Positions 58,735 to 64,000 of a stretch of 64,000 bases of DNA are shown here, one piece after another. The stretch's first letter is position 1. Each line of letters starts with the position of its first letter. The translations under genes and the position numbers were made by a program. Location: positions 150,290,441 through 150,354,440 of the forward strand of contig NC_044978.1 of the NCBI RefSeq assembly GCF_008728515.1, written 5' to 3'. The DNA is from Papio anubis. Taxonomy: Eukaryota; Chordata; Mammalia; Primates; Cercopithecidae. The notes under the pieces were generated by a model that was not told where the DNA came from, made no database searches, and saw only the letters and a program-made list of their open reading frames with translations.

Positions 58735-58850
58735 GATTTTAAGAGTGGACTTGGTATTACCATAATTCCTATGAATGTAGCAAATGTAAAACAAGTGGAC
58801 CGAACTGTGAAACAGTCTTTTGAAATAATCACTCCCTATAGGAGTTTCAG
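58735..58850 (+). CDS. ARAP2: ARAP2 exon: PH domain 2, middle strands, 116 nt
   Basis: The acceptor is a T-rich tract ending TCCAAACTAG and the donor is CAG|GTAAGC. Thirty-eight codons plus AG read DFKSGLGITIIPMNVANVKQ, then a segment ending ITPYRSF. It supplies the PH2 strands GITIIPM, ANVKQV, SFEIIT and the start of the RSFSF strand. The final AG joins C of the next exon to make Ser. A 10.3-kb intron lies upstream and a 1.8-kb intron downstream. A T-rich tract with a second AG (TTTATAG, 58703-58709) lies shortly upstream, but the CTAG at 58731-58734 fits the protein. Confidence 0.96.
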
Positions 58851-60692
58851 GTAAGCTATTTGTAAACATTTTGTGTTCGTACTGCTATAGGAAAGCTTGG
58901 GTGATCCACCTTTATGTTGTTCGTGGTGATTTTTCTCTTGTAGGCCATTTAAAGTTATCTTCCTGCTTTTCCATATTGTCTAATTCATTAGCCACTATGT
59001 AAAAACACCTTGTAAAAGTGACCTGGATAATCACAAAACATGCAAAAATATTTATTTCATGAAATTTGAGTAATTTCTTAATACATAATTTTCTTACTGG
59101 GCATGGTGTACGTTAATTTTTTGAAAACAAATGTGTGATAATTTCCTTCTCATTTAGAAGAAATGAAATAAAATCATATTACATTGTCTTTAAGTTGTAT
59201 TGCTGTTTATCTTCTTTTAGCCTGATCAAATACAATCCCTCATTTAAAAATCAATTCCTAATTACATTTGTTCCATATGATTTCCTCCAGGGACTCCAGC
59301 TTTAAATGATACTAAATTTAATGAATCTCTTAGCACCTATTGATCAAAATATTTTAGCATTTTTTATATATCTTGTATTATGATATTCTACTAACTGTAT
59401 CATTATGACAATGAAACAGATAATTTAAAGTACTTAATATGTTTTAATAAACTAAAATGACTCCATAGTTTTAGTATACAGAAGAGGCATAAGTCAACAT
59501 CTTTTGAGTTCAACTATATTAATTAGTTTGTTATAAATAATCACATCACAGAGTAGAGTGCAAGTCAGAGGCGATTGTTCTAGGCCTTTAAAGGACTAAC
59601 AATTAGGAATTTCAAAGATACTATCAAGTGGGTTACTCATTTTGCCTGTTAAACTATATCCATTGCCTCAAATTTTGAGAAAGAAATGATTGCATAAAAA
59701 TAACAAGCTTTATTTTTACATTGCAGATTCTAGCCAAAACTAAAAATATAGATATTAATATATTGTCTGTGACAAATTTCTAGTAGAACCAGAAACCACT
59801 AAGAGTGATGGAATCCTAAAGAGCTTCAAAAAGTATAATTCATGTAGGCCATTTATTTTTATGGATTATTTAGAATATGTTAGTTGTGATTTTCATTATA
59901 TTTCAAAGCATTTTCCTCTTTACAAAAGAAAATTTTAATATGCATCAGTTTTGTGGGTCATTGACCGAGTATGTAGCACTGTAGCACGTTCCTTTGCACA
60001 TTGTAGGGGCTCAGTAAATATTTCTTGAAGGAATGAACTACTGTTTAATGTTTTTATTCGTTCACTTGAGCTCCCAGTAAACATTAAGATTCAGAATAAA
60101 TCAGAACGTGGCTAAAAATGTGTTAGAAAACTGTTAGAATGGTAACCACTTAAAACTTTTTTGACTTCCCAGTTTCTTACAACCATCTGGGCATTCTTCT
60201 AATTAAAAAAAAAAAAAAGGAAAATCTATTCTTAAGTTTGAAAAAAAAGTCACAATTTCTGGTGGGTGTTTTTGATAACATAGCTTCAGACTATCATGGC
60301 ATACTTGCTTGGCAAAATATTCCAGTAGCCCTGAAACTCTGCCAATAAACTCTTATTGATGATTACATAACCATTGCTTAGGAAACATAGCCTCTTGTTT
60401 AGACTTGTGACCTAACAAGGCAAATTTTATGTTTTCTTTGGAAAATGTGTATGTTAATTTTGGTTCAAGATGCGTAAACAAAGACATAAGCAATGTGGAA
60501 AATTAAAAGGAAAAAAACCACGATTTGTTGAGTTAAATGATTTTTAACAGAAAAGACAACCCAGAACTGCCTAGCAGGCATATTTTTCAGCTGTTGTTTA
60601 ATTTGTGAGTGAAATGAATATGCAAACTGAACATACTGCTTAATTGACCTTTACAAGGGAGATCGATAACACAGAAACGTTAATTGTTTCAG
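58851..60692 (+). other. ARAP2: ARAP2 intron, 1,842 bp
   Basis: Intron from GTAAGC to GTTTCAG near the end of PH2. A short L2 3' tail lies at 59968-60040. There is no Alu or L1. The remaining AT-rich sequence shows nothing I can define. Confidence 0.88.
59968..60040 (+). repeat. L2 3' tail fragment
   Basis: TTGCACATTGTAGGGGCTCA and GTAAATATTTCTTGAAGGAA are the L2 end. Confidence 0.7.
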
Positions 60693-60892
60693 CTTTACAG
60701 CCGAGACTGAGAAAGAGAAACAAGACTGGATTGAAGCTGTGCAGCAATCAATAGCAGAAACTCTCTCTGATTATGAAGTAGCTGAGAAGATTTGGTTCAA
60801 TGAATCCAACAGAAGCTGTGCAGATTGTAAAGCCCCGGATCCTGACTGGGCATCCATCAATCTCTGTGTTGTCATCTGTAAGAAGTGTGCAG
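60693..60892 (+). CDS. ARAP2: ARAP2 exon: end of PH2 and ArfGAP zinc finger, 200 nt
   Basis: Acceptor TTAATTGTTTCAG; donor GCAG|GTAATT. The first base completes Ser, 66 codons follow, and the last G starts a Gly codon. FTAETEKEKQDWIEAVQQSI is the closing helix of PH2 with its conserved Trp. After SDYEVAEKIW the ArfGAP domain begins: Cys codons at 60817, 60826, 60877 and 60886 give C-x2-C-x16-C-x2-C, the Arf GAP zinc finger. A conserved Trp (in PDPDWASINL) lies between the Cys pairs and CVVICKKCAG closes the finger. All four zinc ligands are present, so the structural core should be intact. The catalytic arginine is in the next exon. Confidence 0.97.
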
Positions 60893-61596
60893 GTAATTAG
60901 TGATAAGTTTTGCTCATCACTGCTTTGTGGCAGACGGACACTGAATGCTCTTCATTGTTATATATTATATATCGTAGCTAATGGTTGTGAAAAGTAAAAC
61001 CAGAGAAAGCTTATTACATTTAAATCAAATTCAGAAATAGCTTATGAGTCTAAACTTCTCTTATGTATGACTTAGATATAAAAATGGATTTTTAAGCATG
61101 TAATCATATTTTGTGCCTACTGGTCAATGTATAGATTTGAAAAAGGCAATGTTGAAATTTCTAGATTTTAGGTAAGTATGTTTTAGTATGCATCCTGAAC
61201 AAGCTTGCATCTTTAACTTAAAGATTCGTCCACCTTTCCCCAGTCATTTTTGGTAACATATTTTTCACCTCAATGTTGTTTTGAGCACTAAACTTCATAT
61301 GCCAGATCTGGTATCTCTTATAATAAGAATTTTTATAAAGAAGCACTTCACAAGACTATTGATGTTTATGAATACAAACCGGTACTATGACTGCTTTTCT
61401 TCGTGCGACCTCACGCCTGACAACCTGACCTCTCCGTGTATTTAAGAGCTCAGACAGTTGCCCAAGTCAGTGGAAGGAAGTGGACCTCAGCTTAGGTGTG
61501 TGATCATGGAAGTTTTGGAGAAAGTTAACCACAGTCTAAACTTCAGTTCTCTTGGACTACCTGTGTCCCACCACCTTCTCCCTCAGTGTCTGTATA

Positions 61597-61663
61597 CACA
61601 CACACACCCCACACACAGAGAGAGAGAGAGAGATGAGAAAGACAGAAAGAGAGAGAGAGAATG
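61597..61663. repeat. Compound (CA)n(GA)n microsatellite
   Basis: CA units pass into GAGAGAGAGAGAGAGATGAG and a second GA run. A likely polymorphic tract; it creates false open frames on both strands. Confidence 0.9.
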
Positions 61664-61979
61664 CAGCTCAAATGCCAACCACTGTGCTGGTGTGCGGAAT
61701 TGAAAACATGTATAAGACATGACATTTCCTTCACGATAATGAGACGAATGAATGTTGGACTAGAGTTGAATACAGGCTTCAGTGAGAATGCTGGAGAGGA
61801 GCGCCTACCTCAGCTAGAGTGCAGTGCGTAGTGCAGCCACAGGAGTCGCTTCAGATCCTGAACACTTTTCTAGAGCACTGTTCAACTGCATTTCTCATCA
61901 AACTAAGATTTCCTCACCAGCTAATTAATAATATCAATCACAACAAAAAATGCCCGTGAATCACCTTCTACTTTGTATT

Positions 61980-63070
61980 TTATCCCATCTTTTTCTTCTC
62001 TCCAGTTTCATTGGAAGAGACGGCCTTTGTGCTCTTCACAGCTGCTTTTTTCTACCTTTGCTTCCTTTCTTTCCTCCCTCGTTAGGATACCACTTCATCA
62101 CTTATTCACTCTCTTATGTAAGTATTCAGCTATGGCTTCTTTTGTTTCATTGTATAAACTTGCACAGATTTGTCTCATTAAACCATCAGGATTTCTGAAA
62201 GTTACCCATTTCCTTCTATGTGTCAATCTCTGTCCCCTTTTCCTTTCATAGACAGGATGTTATAAAGAGTTGTAGTGTGCATAGGTTTTTTTCATTCCTT
62301 TAACTTCCTAAGTTTTCTTCAGCATTCTGTAATCAGCTACCTTTTCACTCAACTGCCGTAAAAATCTTTTCACCACATTTACCGATGTATTTTACCTCTC
62401 AATTTCGGTGTGGTCACTTACTATCTTTATTATTGTCTCTTTATTTGAGACTCTTGACAACATGTCTCTCTGTGACATCCATCCTCCCTTGGCTTCCAAT
62501 ATACCATTCGCTCTGTGTATTCTTATTACCAATCTTTTTTTTCCAGGTTACTTTTCATGCTTGTGAGATACATGTGTTCCCTTGGGTTACATGCTCACTT
62601 CTCTTTTACTGTGTTGCTGCTGAGTGATGTTATTTATCACTTTAATTCCACACTCATTTTTAAGCAGATGATTCTCACGCTGTTGGACACCAAACTCTTA
62701 TGATTATATGCCTACTAGAATCTCTACTTAGATTTGCCAAATACACCTCAAATGTAACATGTCAAAAATGGAGCAGTTTTCATAAAACTGCACATTTTCA
62801 TACCTTCTCAATCTTGGTCAGAAGCAATACTGTCTACGCTGCACTCTCAAAGCCTAAAATCTGAGACACCTTCTTGACTCTTCCTCTTTCCTTCAAACCC
62901 ACCAAGTCTCATTCATTTTATCTTATCAACCTCTCTCAATCTGTCGGCTCCATTTTGTTTTCCTGCTGCCTCAACTCAGAATCTGTCATGCCTTGGTTAC
63001 TCCAGCAACCCCTTTCATCTCTTCCTACAGGATTTTACGTTTTCACCTTCTGGGTACTGTATTGCCTGTA
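61980..63070 (+). repeat. L2-like LINE sequence, sense, about 1.1 kb
   Basis: A long pyrimidine-rich stretch with L2 words: TGGCTTCCAATATACCATTC, TACACCTCAAATGTAACATG, TGTCAAAAATGGAGCAGTTT, CTTCTTGACTCTTCCTCTTT and CACCAAGTCTCATTCATTTT. Boundaries are approximate. The open frames here are remnants of LINE coding sequence or chance. Confidence 0.65.
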
Positions 63071-63890
63071 GGTAGTCATTATAAATGCAAACCTATGCAG
63101 ATTTCTTCCATGGGAATCTAGGGCTTTGTGCTTTAAGTAGTTTCTACCAAAAAAAAAAAAAAAAAGAAAAGACAAGAACCTCTTACCTAATTGCAGGGAA
63201 AGGAATGACTATTCATTGTTCATTAGGCTAAGGGCCCTTAAGATCAAGGATAGTGGACTGTATACTTTTTTTCCTTCTCAGCTTTGAAATAATCTGACAT
63301 AGCCTGGTTGCTCAGTGATGACTGAATGATGATTTACACAGCACAATTGTATTGACAGTAATAAAATTCTGGGCTCTTACTCTCTTCCAGACATACTTGT
63401 TGAATAAAGTATTCATGTCAGATTTTTAAGGACACACTTATTAGACATGTAACTAGTTTTACAATAGTCAAGTTTTCGTAACAGTAAAGAAATATTATCT
63501 GCATTTACATACATGTGGTTTTAGCAAGCTTTACAAAAGGTTTCCAGTGGCCTATTTCTAGCTGATTACCAAATGAGGAAATATTTATACATGTATCTGT
63601 ACATATGCACACATGCACATAAATATATTTTTAAGTGTAGTTTTTTTATCAGTGCAGATGCTGATGATGATTGCTGCTGTTTTTATTGTAGCCAGCTGTG
63701 ATTTGTCTAATTCCCACTACTATTGTTAGTGCTCTTGTCATCTTGTCATTGAGGAAAGCAGGTATCGGCGTGTTTTAAGTTGAGAAGATACGCAACGAAC
63801 ATACACAGACATATACACTTTTTTTCAAAACAAATTAAAATAAATTTACATACAAATTAAAATAGAAATGCAATTGTGTTTTGACTCTAG

Positions 63891-63976
63891 GCCAGCATAG
63901 ATCTTTGGGACCAAAAGATTCCAAGGTTAGAAGTCTAAAAATGGATGCTAGCATTTGGAGCAATGAACTCATCGAG
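63891..63976 (+). CDS. ARAP2: ARAP2 exon: ArfGAP catalytic arginine loop, 86 nt
   Basis: Acceptor TTTTGACTCTAG; donor GAG|GTGAGT. Two bases complete Gly, then 28 codons read QHRSLGPKDSKVRSLKMDAS and IWSNELIE. The G-x-H-R-x-L-G and S-K-V-R-S-L pattern is the signature right after the ArfGAP zinc finger. The Arg codon at 63899-63901 is the expected catalytic arginine that promotes GTP hydrolysis on Arf (family knowledge, Arf6 for ARAP2). The exon ends on a codon boundary and the domain continues beyond the window. Both key ArfGAP features, four Cys and the Arg, are therefore intact in this copy. Confidence 0.96.
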
Positions 63977-64000
63977 GTGAGTCTTATTTAACCTGAATGG

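Larger units (their letters stand above)
60893..63890 (+). other. ARAP2: ARAP2 intron, 2,998 bp
   Basis: This intron separates the ArfGAP zinc finger from its catalytic arginine. It contains a compound CA/GA microsatellite (61597-61663) and about 1.1 kb of sense L2-like sequence (61980-63070). I see nothing definable at 60900-61590 or 63430-63880. The A-run at 63149-63165 has no recognisable SINE attached. Confidence 0.88.
1..64000 (+). other. ARAP2: ARAP2 gene body (internal part only)
   Basis: The whole window lies inside one gene transcribed on the + strand. Ten exons with AG acceptors and GT donors join without a frame break into about 451 codons. The translation matches what I remember of ARAP2: a Ser-rich linker, PH1, PH2, then the start of an ArfGAP domain. 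The protein is a large cytoplasmic multidomain regulator that uses phosphoinositide binding to activate GTP hydrolysis on Arf6 near focal adhesions. From family knowledge, its RhoGAP domain (outside this window) lacks the arginine finger and binds RhoA-GTP. The window contains neither promoter, start codon, stop codon nor final polyadenylation site. Identification is from memory of the protein, not from a search. ARAP1 and ARAP3 share the domain order but match these residues less well. Confidence 0.93.

Noticed and set aside
61458..61734. Open frames with RERERDEK-type repeats
   Set aside because: They are produced by translating the GA microsatellite.
1..64000. Search for a novel multi-gene system, RNA gene cluster or repeat-spacer array
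   Set aside because: No regularly spaced repeats, no gene clusters and no tRNA- or snRNA-like genes were seen. The structure is fully compatible with one large mammalian gene and transposon debris.

Overview
This window is vertebrate, and almost certainly human or a closely related ape. It is AT-rich, contains Alu and young L1 (L1PA-like) copies, and carries short exons with consensus splice sites between long repeat-filled introns. No bacterial-type genes, operons, rRNA, tRNA genes or CRISPR arrays were seen. The only protein-coding gene I can support is ARAP2 (ArfGAP with RhoGAP domain, ankyrin repeats and PH domains 2), read on the + strand. Ten internal coding exons are present, with AG/GT junctions and codon phases that all fit: 11511-11569, 12671-12747, 13495-13586, 15235-15588, 32758-32827, 38789-38909, 48262-48440, 58735-58850, 60693-60892 and 63891-63976. 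Together they hold 1,354 nt, about 451 codons. From memory of the protein, this is roughly residues 300-750 of about 1,700. The start codon, the N-terminal SAM region and everything after the beginning of the ArfGAP domain lie outside the window.

The exons encode, in order: a Ser-rich, probably disordered linker (first four exons), PH domain 1 (end of the 15235 exon to the start of the 48262 exon), PH domain 2 (rest of the 48262 exon to the start of the 60693 exon), and the start of the ArfGAP domain. The ArfGAP zinc finger (C-x2-C-x16-C-x2-C) lies in the 60693 exon and the catalytic arginine (GQHR motif) in the 63891 exon. In this family the PH domains respond to phosphoinositides and the ArfGAP domain promotes GTP hydrolysis on Arf6. 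ARAP2 is known for PtdIns(3,4,5)P3-dependent Arf6 GAP activity and effects on focal adhesions.

The rest is intron. 1-11510 holds three or more generations of L1, two Tigger/MER2-type DNA transposons in opposite orientation, a MaLR-type LTR, MIRs and Alus. The 17-kb intron 15589-32757 holds L2 and L1 pieces, five Alus and a 1.7-kb GC-rich solo LTR of class-I endogenous retrovirus type (27236-28944) with 4-bp target duplications. The intron 32828-38788 has an Alu and L1M and L2 fragments. The intron 38910-48261 has a MER1-type hAT element with a perfect 8-bp duplication, Alus inserted into a MIR and into an L2, and more L2. The intron 48441-58734 opens with an unusually long in-frame extension of the preceding exon. 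The intron 60893-63890 has about 1 kb of L2-like sequence.

I found no undescribed biological system. The observations most worth checking are the possible intron-retained or intronically polyadenylated ARAP2 form, the sense-oriented solo LTR as a possible alternative promoter, the single frame-neutral exon, and several well-preserved insertion structures.
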